Shown: in pieces, positions 50,230 through 58,894 of the stretch
Numbering within the stretch: the stretch's first letter is position 1
How the letters are laid out: each line of letters begins with the position of its first letter
Source of the DNA: UBA4636 sp963650915
Lineage (GTDB): Bacteria; Bacillota; Clostridia; Christensenellales; Borkfalkiaceae
Assembly: GCA_963650915.1 (NCBI GenBank)
Contig: CAVJMJ010000007.1
Span: forward strand, 21,001-85,000
Direction: 5' to 3'
DNA: 64,000 nt
Position numbers and translations under genes: made by a program
Notes under the pieces: generated by a model
What the model saw: only the letters and a program-made list of their open reading frames with translations
Told to the model about the DNA's origin: nothing
Databases searched by the model: none

Positions 50230-53200
50230 ATGAAGATATTTACGACGTTGTCGCTTGCCCGCGCGATAAGCGTTACGGGCGAACTTATCGAAAAGTTACC
50301 GCGCGACATTGACAAAAAAATATTCGTTTTTTGCGAAAGCAAAGCCACTCTTTCTTTTGAAAAGGAAATTATCCGCCGTTTGGGTGGTAGTTTTAACGTC
50401 GAGGTTTTGACTTTTTCACGTTACGTTTCCAAAAACGTAAAGGTAGAAAATTTTATCGACAAAGCCGAAGCAAGCCTTCTCGTAAGACGGTTGATGAAGG
50501 AAAACGAAGGCGATTTTTTGCGACTTAAACCCGAGCAGATTTCCGTTCCGACCGACGTTTACGGGCTTATTTCGCAATTTAAGGCAGCCCTCATCAAGCC
50601 AAACGATTTGGAAGAAATATTAAAATCGGAAGGTGGTGCGTTGGGGGGAAAACTGAAAGACGTTTATAAAGCCTACGCATTATACGAAGATTACCTTGAC
50701 GAAAACGGGCTTACCGACGAAAGCAATTATTTGTCGCTTATGACAAAAGCCGTAAAAAGCGACGATAAGTTTAAAGGGGCAAAAGTAATAGTTGCGGGCA
50801 TTCAGTCTTATACTCGGCAGACAATAGAAATAGTTAAAACGCTCGCAAAAATTTGCGACGTTGATTTCGTAACGGTATCTTCTTGTTACGCGGGCTATAC
50901 CAACGAGTCGGTAAATAAAATTTCGGGTGCCTTTCCTTATGCCGAAGTGATACCGATAAGCTACGAAAACAAAGAACAAACTGCCATTGCCAAATGGCTT
51001 TTCGACCCCGAAGGCGTCAAAAACCAAGGGAAATACAGCGAAAAAATAAAGATAAATCAGTCGAAAAGCGTTCCCGAGGAATGTGATAAAATTGCCGCAA
51101 GAATACGCTATGAAGTAGTAAAAAACGGATACAGATACCGTGACTTTTCGGTTATAACCTCTTCGCCTAACGATATTGCGCCGATAATCAAAGAAAGTTT
51201 TTCAAAGTACGATATTCCTATTTATATAGATATCGACAAAACTTTAAACAATCACCCCGTTATCGGGCTTATAGGCGGACTTATTGACGTAAAACGCTTT
51301 AATTACGCAACGAATAAGGTCGTAAAACTCGTACAAAACGGTCTGTTTTGTACGTATGAGGAATCACGCGCGTTTATCAAATACCTTTACGAAAACGCAA
51401 TTTCAAGAAGGCAGTTTAAGGAGCCTTTTTCGGATATGATTTCGGAAAGCGTCAGAAAACGCGTTATTTTGGCAACCGAAAAATTAAAAAACAGGGATAC
51501 CGCCGAGGGTTACGTTTCCGTTATAAAAGACGCCCTTTTATATCTCGACGTTTATCGTCGTGCGGAAAATTTGTCGGAAGAATTAGATAATCTATACGAA
51601 AGCGTAACGGCGGAATTTAACCGTAGCGCAATGAAAATTCTTCCCGATTTTTTGGACGAAGCGGCTAAAATTTTAGGAAGCGTAAAATCTGACCTTATCG
51701 AGTTTAAACATACCGTTACGGGGACGGCGCAATCGGTGGTGATTTCGGGCGTGCCTCAGTATAACGACACGGTGTATCTCGGTGATTTTAGAGGCGGAAG
51801 ATTAAAAGAATCCAAGATATTGTTTATTCCCTGTTTGTCTAACGACGTTCCGTTTTATAAAGCCGACGTCGCACTTTTAAACGACCGCGAACTTACCAAA
51901 ATGGACGGCTATAAGCTCGTTATCGAGCCGAAATTGCAAATCGTAAACGAAAGAGAAAGGGAAAACATACTCGTTTCGATGATGGGTTTTTCGGATAAAT
52001 TGTATCTGTCTTTTTCAACGGCGGATAAAAACGGAAAGCCCGCTTTGAAAAGCCGAATTATCGACAGCGTTATAAATATTTTTTCCGACGAAAATAAAAA
52101 ATTGTCGATTCAAACGGATTTTTCAGATAACGCTTATCCCGAATTAAACTTTATGAGCGAAAGGACGGGCGTTTTATATAGTGCGTCGAAAGCCGAAAAA
52201 TTTAACGAAAGACTTGTCGACGATACTACCGATATAGCCTCCTTTTATCAGGCTTTAAGCGATAAAAAAGAGATCGAAAAAGCAATATTTAAAAAGGAAA
52301 AGCCGTTATTCGAGGACGGGTTAAGGTACGACGGAAAGTTTTCGGCTACCTTTATAGAAACCTATTTTTCCTGTCCGTATAAAGCGTTGTGTCAAAACGT
52401 TTTGAAACTTCAAGAGGCTTCGGACGGCGAAACGAAAGTTTACGAAATAGGTAACGTTTTGCACAACGTTATGGAAAATTTTATTAAAAATTATCCTAAC
52501 GATTCCGATGAGGCTTTTGTCGAAAATTTAGCCGCTAAGTTGTTCGACGATGAACTAAAAATGCCCCTATATGCCCGTTATCTCAACAAACCGCAATATA
52601 AACACATTTTTGAACTGCTAAAAAAAGAAGGGGTAAAGGAATGTAAAAAGATATATCTTGATATAGAAAATTCTTCCTTTAAACCGATGGGCGCGGAAAT
52701 AGAGTTTAACGAGTATGCTGGTAACGGTTTAAAACCGCTTACGCTAAATGCGGGCGGAAAAACCGTTACGTTGCGCGGAAAAATCGACCGTGCCGATAAG
52801 TATAGCGACGGAATTAACGAATACTTCAGAATTATCGATTACAAGTCGGGAAGCGTTTCGCCGAGCGACGGAGAGTTGTATTGCGGTAACAAAATTCAGT
52901 TGTATCTGTATATGAACGTTTTTACCCAAAAGGGCTTAAAACCCGTCGGGGCGCATTATTTTAAACTTTCCGACGATTTTTCGGCACAAGGCTCAAACGG
53001 AGGAGAATATTACGGAAAAACTCTTGCCGACAAGCGTTTGATAGGGGAACTCGATAACGAATTTGCTCTTTCCGGTGCCAGTCAAAACCTCGGCGTAAGG
53101 CTAAAAAACGACGGCGAACTTAGTCAAAATTCATCCCTTTTGACGACTTCGGAGTTTCAAAGTTATATAGATTATGCAAAAAAAATCGCGACGGTCGGTG

Positions 53201-53370
53201 CCGAAGAAATGCAAAAAGGTTTGTTCCTTCCTACCCCCGTAGACGGTGCGTGCGACTTTTGTAAATTTAAAGGAATGTGCGGGTACGATTGCGAATCGGA
53301 TTTTCGTAACCGTGACGTTTCGGGCGCAAAAAAGCAATCCATTTTGAATGCGGAGGAAAACCATGAGTAA
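50230..53370 (+). CDS. addB: ATP-dependent helicase/nuclease subunit AddB, probably leaderless
   Basis: Partner of AddA in double-strand-break end resection and RecA loading. The 1046-residue protein has no N-terminal Walker A of the usual kind (ITKIF-like start, IFTTLSLARAISVTGELIEKL), as in many clostridial AddB. The C-terminal nuclease domain includes LRGKIDRAD...IIDYKSG (PD-(D/E)xK). Iron-sulfur cluster cysteines are C in FSCPYKALC and the terminal CDFCKFKGMCGYDC. ATG 50230 follows the -10 by 6 nt. Its 3' end overlaps addA by 8 bp. A dispersed-element-like stretch (51257-51282) lies within the frame. Confidence 0.95.
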   Translation: MKIFTTLSLARAISVTGELIEKLPRDIDKKIFVFCESKATLSFEKEIIRRLGGSFNVEVLTFSRYVSKNVKVENFIDKAEASLLVRRLMKENEGDFLRLKPEQISVPTDVYGLISQFKAALIKPNDLEEILKSEGGALGGKLKDVYKAYALYEDYLDENGLTDESNYLSLMTKAVKSDDKFKGAKVIVAGIQSYTRQTIEIVKTLAKICDVDFVTVSSCYAGYTNESVNKISGAFPYAEVIPISYENKEQTAIAKWLFDPEGVKNQGKYSEKIKINQSKSVPEECDKIAARIRYEVVKNGYRYRDFSVITSSPNDIAPIIKESFSKYDIPIYIDIDKTLNNHPVIGLIGGLIDVKRFNYATNKVVKLVQNGLFCTYEESRAFIKYLYENAISRRQFKEPFSDMISESVRKRVILATEKLKNRDTAEGYVSVIKDALLYLDVYRRAENLSEELDNLYESVTAEFNRSAMKILPDFLDEAAKILGSVKSDLIEFKHTVTGTAQSVVISGVPQYNDTVYLGDFRGGRLKESKILFIPCLSNDVPFYKADVALLNDRELTKMDGYKLVIEPKLQIVNERERENILVSMMGFSDKLYLSFSTADKNGKPALKSRIIDSVINIFSDENKKLSIQTDFSDNAYPELNFMSERTGVLYSASKAEKFNERLVDDTTDIASFYQALSDKKEIEKAIFKKEKPLFEDGLRYDGKFSATFIETYFSCPYKALCQNVLKLQEASDGETKVYEIGNVLHNVMENFIKNYPNDSDEAFVENLAAKLFDDELKMPLYARYLNKPQYKHIFELLKKEGVKECKKIYLDIENSSFKPMGAEIEFNEYAGNGLKPLTLNAGGKTVTLRGKIDRADKYSDGINEYFRIIDYKSGSVSPSDGELYCGNKIQLYLYMNVFTQKGLKPVGAHYFKLSDDFSAQGSNGGEYYGKTLADKRLIGELDNEFALSGASQNLGVRLKNDGELSQNSSLLTTSEFQSYIDYAKKIATVGAEEMQKGLFLPTPVDGACDFCKFKGMCGYDCESDFRNRDVSGAKKQSILNAEENHE

Positions 53371-56300
53371 CTTTACCGAAAAACAACTTACCGTTATTCG
53401 TCACGACGACGGCAACATGGTCGTATCCGCTTCCGCCGGTAGCGGAAAAACGAGCGTTATGATTGAAAGGCTTATAAGGCTTATCGTCGAAGGAAAGGTC
53501 GAGGTAAAACAAATTTTAGCCGTAACTTTCACCAGAATGGCTGCAAAAGAGATGCGTGACAGGCTTGAAAAAGCCATCGTCGCAAAATTAAAAGAAGGAA
53601 AATTAAAAGATGAAAAATTCGCCGAGATGCTAAAAAAGCAACTTTCCGATTTACCTTTGGCGTCTATTTCCACCATCGACTCCTTTTTAAACACGCTTAT
53701 AAGAAAATACTTTTATCTTGCGGGGGTTGACCCTTCTTTTACCATAATTGCCGAAGCCGAGGAAACCGCCGTTAAAAATTCGGCGATAAAAGAGGTTTTT
53801 GAAAAACTTTACGAAGCCGACAATGCCGATATTAAAAAATTACTGAACGTATTTATTAAAAAGCGTAAAGACGACGCTTTAAAGAAAATAATTTTATCGG
53901 TTTACGACTTCGTCGAAAGCGAAACCGATGCCGAAAGTTACTATCGCAAAGCACTTAATAATTACACCGAAGAAGGATTAAAAAACATCGATAACAGGCT
54001 TATAGCCCGATTTATACAAAGTTTGGACGGATTATTGCCTCAAATTATAAGCCTTAAATTTCAGGCGGATGCGGATGATTTACAATCGGTTGCGAACTAT
54101 CTTTTATCCCTTTCGGAAGTAATCGAAAACGCAAAAAGACTGCGCACCGTAAAGGCTTTGCAAGAAGTTTCGGCGTTTTCGCTTTCTCGCCCGAGAATAA
54201 AAAAGACTTTGATTATTTATGAAGACTTCGCCGGGTTTTACGCCTCGTTCAAAAAAATACAAGAGGACATAGACGCCTTTTTCTATGCGGATTTCGACGA
54301 CAGACTTGCCGATTTACAAAACCCGCGCGAAATTTTGGAAAGCATAATACGAATAGTAAAAGCCTTTAAAGAGGAATATTCGGCTCAAAAAAGGGATATC
54401 AACGCCCTCGATTATGCCGATTTGTCGCATATAGGTTACAAACTTTTGCAAAACGAAGAGGTTTTAGGGGACGTAAGGGAAACATATAAATTTATTTTCG
54501 TCGACGAATATCAGGACACCAACGGCATTCAGGAAAGTATTTTTACTTTGTTGGAAAACGGAAATCTTTTCGTGGTCGGCGACGTCAAACAAAGCATATA
54601 CGGTTTCAGGGGATGCGTAAGCGATAACTTTTCGGCACGTATAGAAAGTGCGAGAAGGGAAAAAAATCACGTCGAACTCGATTCCAACTTCCGCTCGACA
54701 AAGACCGTCGTCGATACGGTAAACAACGTTTTCTCATTTTCGATGACCCAATCGGTAACGGGCGAAAATTATTCCCTTCACCCGATGATATACGGCAATT
54801 TGTACGGCGATTATAACGGGGACGCTGAACTTTTTTACTGTGATTACAAACAGGAAAAAGCCTTGCTCGACATAGGTCTTTACGGTGTCGAGAAACATTT
54901 GAAGGTAAAAAAAGCCGAAAAAATAAATTACGAAAAACTGATAGTTCACGCGGTAAAAAAGGCACTCAAACAAGAAATAGTTACCTTCGACGAAAATAAA
55001 AAGCCGATAAAACGGCTCGTAAGTTACGGCGATATAGCCGTTTTGTCGAGAACGGTAGCGACGGGCGTGGATAAAGTCGTAAAGGAATTGGAATCAGCGG
55101 GGATACCGACCGTTTCCGAAAACAAACGAAGCATAGAAAGTTACCCCGAAATACAACTTATAATAAACGTTTTAAAATGCGTACTTGCTCCCGACGAAGA
55201 CATTCCGCTTGCGACGGCTTTGTTGTCGCCGATAGGCGGACTTACCGAAGCCGATTTGAAAACGGTAAAGGAAAGATTCCCGTCCGTTCCGTTTAACCAA
55301 GCCGTTATAAAATATCGTTTGCAAGGCGATGAGGTTTCGCAAAAAATAGACGAGTTTTATTCCTATCTTAAACGCATAAGATTGTTTTCCACCTTTGAGG
55401 GCGTATCCGAACTTTTACGAAGAATCATTCGAGAAAAATCTCTCGACGCTTACTTTTTGAGAAGCGCGGGCGGTGAGTATAAACTCGACAGAATCAACGC
55501 TTTCGTTGCGGCGGGCGAGAGGAACGGTCCTAAATTTTTAGAGGACTTTATGGAAAACCTCGACGACGCTTTGGAAAACATGACCGTTCCGTCTACGGGC
55601 GGTGCGGGTGCGGTAAATGTTATGAGCATGCACGCCTCCAAAGGGCTTGAGTTTCCCGTGGTCATCGTTACGGGGGTTAACAGAGATTGGAACAGTACCG
55701 ACACGAAAGACGAAGTTTCGCTGTCGAGATCGGCAGGTATCGGCGTTAAAGTTTACGACGAAGAAACAAAACGGTCACGCAACGGTTTTGTTAAAGATTA
55801 TGTGGCTATGGTTAAGCGCGACGATAACCTTAAAGAAGAATTGCGCCTTTTGTACGTCGCTTTAACGAGGGCTAAATGCATCTTATACGTTGTGAGTAAA
55901 ACCGCCCCCGACGATAATTACAACAAGGATATTTTTTCGTCAAAAAGGCAAATCGACTTGTTTTTAAAACGGCATATTAAGTGTACCGAAGTACCCGTGT
56001 CCGAACTTATATACGAAACGGATAGAGAGGACAGACGGGAATTTATCCTGCAACAATACGACGAATCTTTGAAAAATAAAATCGCCGAGTATATAAACTA
56101 TACCTATCCGTACGAAAACGACACTACGTTAAGTTTAAAAAGAACGGTTACCGAAATAGCGTCAAGCGGAATAGATAAAGAAAAAGAGGAAGAATTTAAA
56201 CCGATATTTTCTTCAAGCGACGCCGTAACGGGCACGGTGTACCACAAGTTTTTGGAACTCGTAGACTTTGATAAAATCGACGATAACGGGCTTATAGACC

Positions 56301-56692
56301 GACTTTTTGCCGAAAACTTTACCGAAGAAGAGAAAAATTTGATAGACCTTTCTTCAATAAAGCGCATATTAAACCTTAATATTTTTTCCGAAATAAAAGG
56401 ATATAAATTATATAAGGAACAGCCGTTTATAGTATCTTTGCCTCCCGATATGGCGAACGAGAACGGAACAGAGGATCTTTTATTGCAAGGCGTTATAGAT
56501 CTTCTTTGCGTCAAAGAGGATAAAGCCGTGATAATCGATTACAAACATTCGGGTAAATCGCCCGATAAACTAAAAGAAACTTATTCCGAACAACTTGACC
56601 TGTACGCTTACGCCGCCGAAAAGGCACTCGGTGTAAAAGTCGTTAAAAAGGCATTGGTAAACCTAAAAAGTGCAGAAGTAATCGAATTTTAA
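53363..56692 (+). CDS. addA: ATP-dependent helicase/nuclease subunit AddA
   Basis: UvrD-like helicase and nuclease of AddAB. Walker A SASAGSGKTSVMIERL (about residues 27-42), TFTRMAAKEMRDRL (motif Ia), FVDEYQDTNGIQE (Walker B), GDVKQSIYGFRG, SMHASKGLEFPVV (motif V) and LLYVALTRAK (motif VI) are all present. The C-terminal nuclease has GVIDLLCVKEDKAVIIDYKHSG. The 1109-residue length is slightly short. ATG 53363 follows GGAGG by 6 nt and overlaps the addB stop (ATGAGTAA). Two dispersed-element-like stretches (53989-54015 and 56279-56306) are translated in frame as DNRLIARF and DNGLIDRLF. Confidence 0.96.
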   Translation: MSNFTEKQLTVIRHDDGNMVVSASAGSGKTSVMIERLIRLIVEGKVEVKQILAVTFTRMAAKEMRDRLEKAIVAKLKEGKLKDEKFAEMLKKQLSDLPLASISTIDSFLNTLIRKYFYLAGVDPSFTIIAEAEETAVKNSAIKEVFEKLYEADNADIKKLLNVFIKKRKDDALKKIILSVYDFVESETDAESYYRKALNNYTEEGLKNIDNRLIARFIQSLDGLLPQIISLKFQADADDLQSVANYLLSLSEVIENAKRLRTVKALQEVSAFSLSRPRIKKTLIIYEDFAGFYASFKKIQEDIDAFFYADFDDRLADLQNPREILESIIRIVKAFKEEYSAQKRDINALDYADLSHIGYKLLQNEEVLGDVRETYKFIFVDEYQDTNGIQESIFTLLENGNLFVVGDVKQSIYGFRGCVSDNFSARIESARREKNHVELDSNFRSTKTVVDTVNNVFSFSMTQSVTGENYSLHPMIYGNLYGDYNGDAELFYCDYKQEKALLDIGLYGVEKHLKVKKAEKINYEKLIVHAVKKALKQEIVTFDENKKPIKRLVSYGDIAVLSRTVATGVDKVVKELESAGIPTVSENKRSIESYPEIQLIINVLKCVLAPDEDIPLATALLSPIGGLTEADLKTVKERFPSVPFNQAVIKYRLQGDEVSQKIDEFYSYLKRIRLFSTFEGVSELLRRIIREKSLDAYFLRSAGGEYKLDRINAFVAAGERNGPKFLEDFMENLDDALENMTVPSTGGAGAVNVMSMHASKGLEFPVVIVTGVNRDWNSTDTKDEVSLSRSAGIGVKVYDEETKRSRNGFVKDYVAMVKRDDNLKEELRLLYVALTRAKCILYVVSKTAPDDNYNKDIFSSKRQIDLFLKRHIKCTEVPVSELIYETDREDRREFILQQYDESLKNKIAEYINYTYPYENDTTLSLKRTVTEIASSGIDKEKEEEFKPIFSSSDAVTGTVYHKFLELVDFDKIDDNGLIDRLFAENFTEEEKNLIDLSSIKRILNLNIFSEIKGYKLYKEQPFIVSLPPDMANENGTEDLLLQGVIDLLCVKEDKAVIIDYKHSGKSPDKLKETYSEQLDLYAYAAEKALGVKVVKKALVNLKSAEVIEF

Positions 56693-56734
56693 ATTACTTA
56701 TGGATTGCATTTATTATCATCAATTATAAAAAAG

Positions 56735-56990
56735 GCGTCTTTTAGCAGGTTTTTGTGACCGTTAGGGTGTAGTACGTCTTATGCTACAACCCTCACGCTC
56801 GCAAAAAATCATCGAAAAACCCCTCTTTTCGGTGCGAAGGGTTTTTGCGGACGAGAAAGCGACCGCGTCTTGGCTTGTTTAGGCAAGGCAATCGCAAGAA
56901 GTCGTACTTTATGTACCGCGAGGTGCGTTTAACACAGCATAAATCGGTTTATCGCCGAAAAAATAGTCGGTGATGACGAATGTAATCTCT
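56735..56990. other. Structured non-coding block downstream of addA, possible mobile or repeat unit
   Basis: ~250 bp of GC-richer sequence unlike the AT-rich gaps elsewhere. It contains AGGGTGTAG/CTAC-A-ACCCT (56763-56791), a terminator-like AAAAACCC...GGGTTTTT (about 56815-56848) and several shorter inverted repeats. Frames on the minus strand cross it but lack start signals or recognisable content. It could be a degenerate inserted element or an RNA; I cannot name it. Confidence 0.4.
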
Positions 56991-57011
56991 GACAAAAAGG
57001 TATAAAAAAAC

Positions 57012-57057
57012 AAAAAGCGGAAACAATCGAAGTGTAAATTTCGTGTTTCCGCTTTTT
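57012..57057 (+). promoter_or_regulatory. Long hairpin directly before the ribosome site of the next gene
   Basis: AAAAAGCGGAAACA / TGTTTCCGCTTTTT with an inner CGAA/TTCG stem. The T-run ends 2 nt before AAGGAG of the gene at 57069. It can act as a terminator or attenuator for read-through from addA. Confidence 0.7.
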
Positions 57058-57068
57058 CAAGGAGTAAA

Positions 57069-57752
57069 ATGAACGTTTTTTGGGAATCGGTGCTTTCGTC
57101 GGCAGTGTCAAAATTGGCGTCTATAGACGTAATAAAATTAAGCGTGCTCGTGTTTTTTATATCGCTTGTCACAAGCAGTTTTTCGGTGTGCCTGACCACT
57201 TCGGTTTACGGCTACCCAAAACCGAGATTAAGACTGATTATATTGTACTTTTTAGAATCGCTTTTTTGTTACGCCGTAGCGTTGGCGGACTTTATATCTA
57301 TCGGTAAAATTTTCACTCACCCGTCACGTGCGTTTATGTATTTTATAATCGTAATAGTTGCGATAACGGGCTTATACGCCGTCTTTTTAAAAATTGCGGA
57401 GTCTCTTTGCGATAATTTTAAACCGTTTAAAGAACTCACTTATACCAATTTGAAAAGGATAGCCGAGGTTTCTGAAGAAGAAGAGAAATCATACGGCGTA
57501 AGTCGGGTTTTAACAGAAAAATCGGGCGTAAAAAGACAGCGCTATGACGACGGAATAAATTATTACAAACTTCAAAAACTCATAGACGAACTTAACCGTT
57601 GCAATTTAAGCCCTATCGAAAAAGCAACTTTAAACAAGTGCGAAAGCAGTATAAACCGTTACAAAAATACGATGATAACCGATATATCGAGGAGGGAACT
57701 ATGCGAAGCCTTTTTGTCGCTCGTTAAAATCTGTGCCGACAATTTTGAATGA
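57069..57752 (+). CDS. Unknown membrane protein
   Basis: A 227-residue protein. Three or four hydrophobic segments occupy residues ~22-115 (LSVLVFFISLVTSSFSVCLT, LIILYFLESLFCYAVALADF, AFMYFIIVIVAITGLYAVF). A soluble, charged, helical C-terminal half follows (about 120-227), probably cytoplasmic (YYKLQKLIDELNRCNLSPIEKATLNKCE). No family is recognised. AAGGAG precedes the ATG immediately after the hairpin at 57012-57057. Confidence 0.75.
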   Translation: MNVFWESVLSSAVSKLASIDVIKLSVLVFFISLVTSSFSVCLTTSVYGYPKPRLRLIILYFLESLFCYAVALADFISIGKIFTHPSRAFMYFIIVIVAITGLYAVFLKIAESLCDNFKPFKELTYTNLKRIAEVSEEEEKSYGVSRVLTEKSGVKRQRYDDGINYYKLQKLIDELNRCNLSPIEKATLNKCESSINRYKNTMITDISRRELCEAFLSLVKICADNFE

Positions 57753-58174
57753 ACCGAGCCTTATATAAACGAGTTTTTTAATAATTTTCGCCTTTTTATA
57801 AAAAAGATTAAGCCTTGCTTCATCGAATTATATAATTAAGCCAAAATAACAAAAATCAAATAATTCGGACTAAATAATTAAGAAAAGCGACTAAATAGTT
57901 AAGGGACTTATCGCTTTGACGCGACAGCCCCCTAAAATAATTAAAGCACAAAAGAAACGTGTAGTAAATATCGGTCGTAAAAATACCAATTCTTTTTGTC
58001 TAACAAATGAAAGTTTTAAAAGGAATAAAAACTTTCCGTATCGGTAAAACAGAACTTGAAAATTCAAATCAAACAAAATATCACTTAAAAAAGTCTTTAT
58101 AATTCTATATCGGCTACAAAAGCCCTATAATTTTATATCGGTTAAATTTATAATTTTATATCGGTTAAAAAAGA
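57753..58174. other. Gene-free interval with short tandem repeats
   Basis: About 420 bp, AT-rich. TATAATTTTATATCGGTTA-type units occur at 58098, 58126 and 58149, and a pair of GACTAAATAATTAAG-like units near 57870-57903. No gene, terminator or RNA is supportable. Confidence 0.55.
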
Positions 58175-58447
58175 TCAGTTAAACAAGTCTTTATAAGCCT
58201 TGCTGAATTTTACCGTGGGTGACTTGCAACCGGGAATAATGATTTTGCCCTTAGTTTTGGGATTTACGCCTTCACGAGGCGTTTTTTCTTTAACCGAAAA
58301 AGTAGCAAAACCGGAAATATGTACATATTCGCCCGATTTTAAACTTTCGGTCAAGGTTTCGACGAAAGCAACGAAGTTTTCTTCTGCCTCTTTAATGGTA
58401 ACGCCTTGTTTGTCGGCAAGATTTCTTATGAATTCACCTTTATTCAT
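58175..58447 (-). CDS. hup: HU-family DNA-binding protein
   Basis: A 90-residue histone-like protein that bends DNA as a dimer. MNKGEFIRNLADKQGVTIKE at the start, then HISGFATFSVKEK and TKGKIIIPGCKSPTVKFSKAYKDLFN (DNA-binding arm; PGCKS replaces the more common PAKKV-type). I chose ATG 58447 because AGGAGG lies 6-7 nt upstream; the frame continues 8 codons further without signal. It has a strong promoter. Confidence 0.95.
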   Translation of the reverse strand: MNKGEFIRNLADKQGVTIKEAEENFVAFVETLTESLKSGEYVHISGFATFSVKEKTPREGVNPKTKGKIIIPGCKSPTVKFSKAYKDLFN

Positions 58448-58528
58448 ATAATTCCTCCTATGGCACGCCACGGTGCGATAATATATAATTTGCGCGCGGT
58501 TTGACTTTCTCCCGCAACATCAATAATG

Positions 58529-58556
58529 ATTATAACAAATTATTTTATAAATGCAA
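58529..58556 (-). promoter_or_regulatory. Promoter of the HU gene
   Basis: On the minus strand, TTGCAT (58556-58551), 16 bp, TATAAT (58534-58529) with an extended TG. Confidence 0.78.
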
Positions 58557-58668
58557 TGTCTTTTTTCAAATTTTTCAAAAATAATTAAAAATTTTTTATA
58601 AAAAGCCGAATTTTAAAGATAATAAGCGGCAAAGCCATCGCAAATAGAGAAAGATTTTTTATATATTT

Positions 58669-58859
58669 CGATAGCCGTTTAGCCACGCAGATTATATAAG
58701 GTGACGACTTAGCCACGCAGATTATATAAGGTGACTATTAAACCGACGGAATATATTTAGATTGCGTTTTAGCCCGTCGCATATATTATGTGACGATATA
58801 GCCCGTCGATTATATTTCGATAGCCGTTTAGCCCCGAGGAATATATTAATCGTTTAAGG
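58669..58859. repeat. 30 bp tandem repeat, six units, ending at a -35 element
   Basis: Units start with AGCC(A/C)CG(C/T)(A/C)G-like GC-rich blocks at 58681, 58711, 58741, 58771, 58800 and 58830, each followed by ATTATATAAGGTGAC-like AT-rich sequence. The first two are identical and the rest diverge. The 30 bp period puts the blocks on one DNA face. The array stops exactly at the -35 of the following gene. Confidence 0.9.
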
Positions 58860-58888
58860 TTGACAACGAATTTAGGCAAGAGTATAAT
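58860..58888 (+). promoter_or_regulatory. Perfect-consensus sigma-A promoter, start site predicted at the ATG of the gene at 58895
   Basis: TTGACA (58860-58865), 17 bp, TATAAT (58883-58888). The ATG begins 6 nt after the -10, and there is no Shine-Dalgarno. Confidence 0.92.
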
Positions 58889-58894
58889 GTAAAC

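Noticed and set aside
56909..57199. 96-codon minus-strand frame opposite the start of the membrane protein gene
   Set aside because: It lies across a hairpin and on the opposite strand of a gene with a good ribosome site, has no start signal of its own and no recognisable domain.
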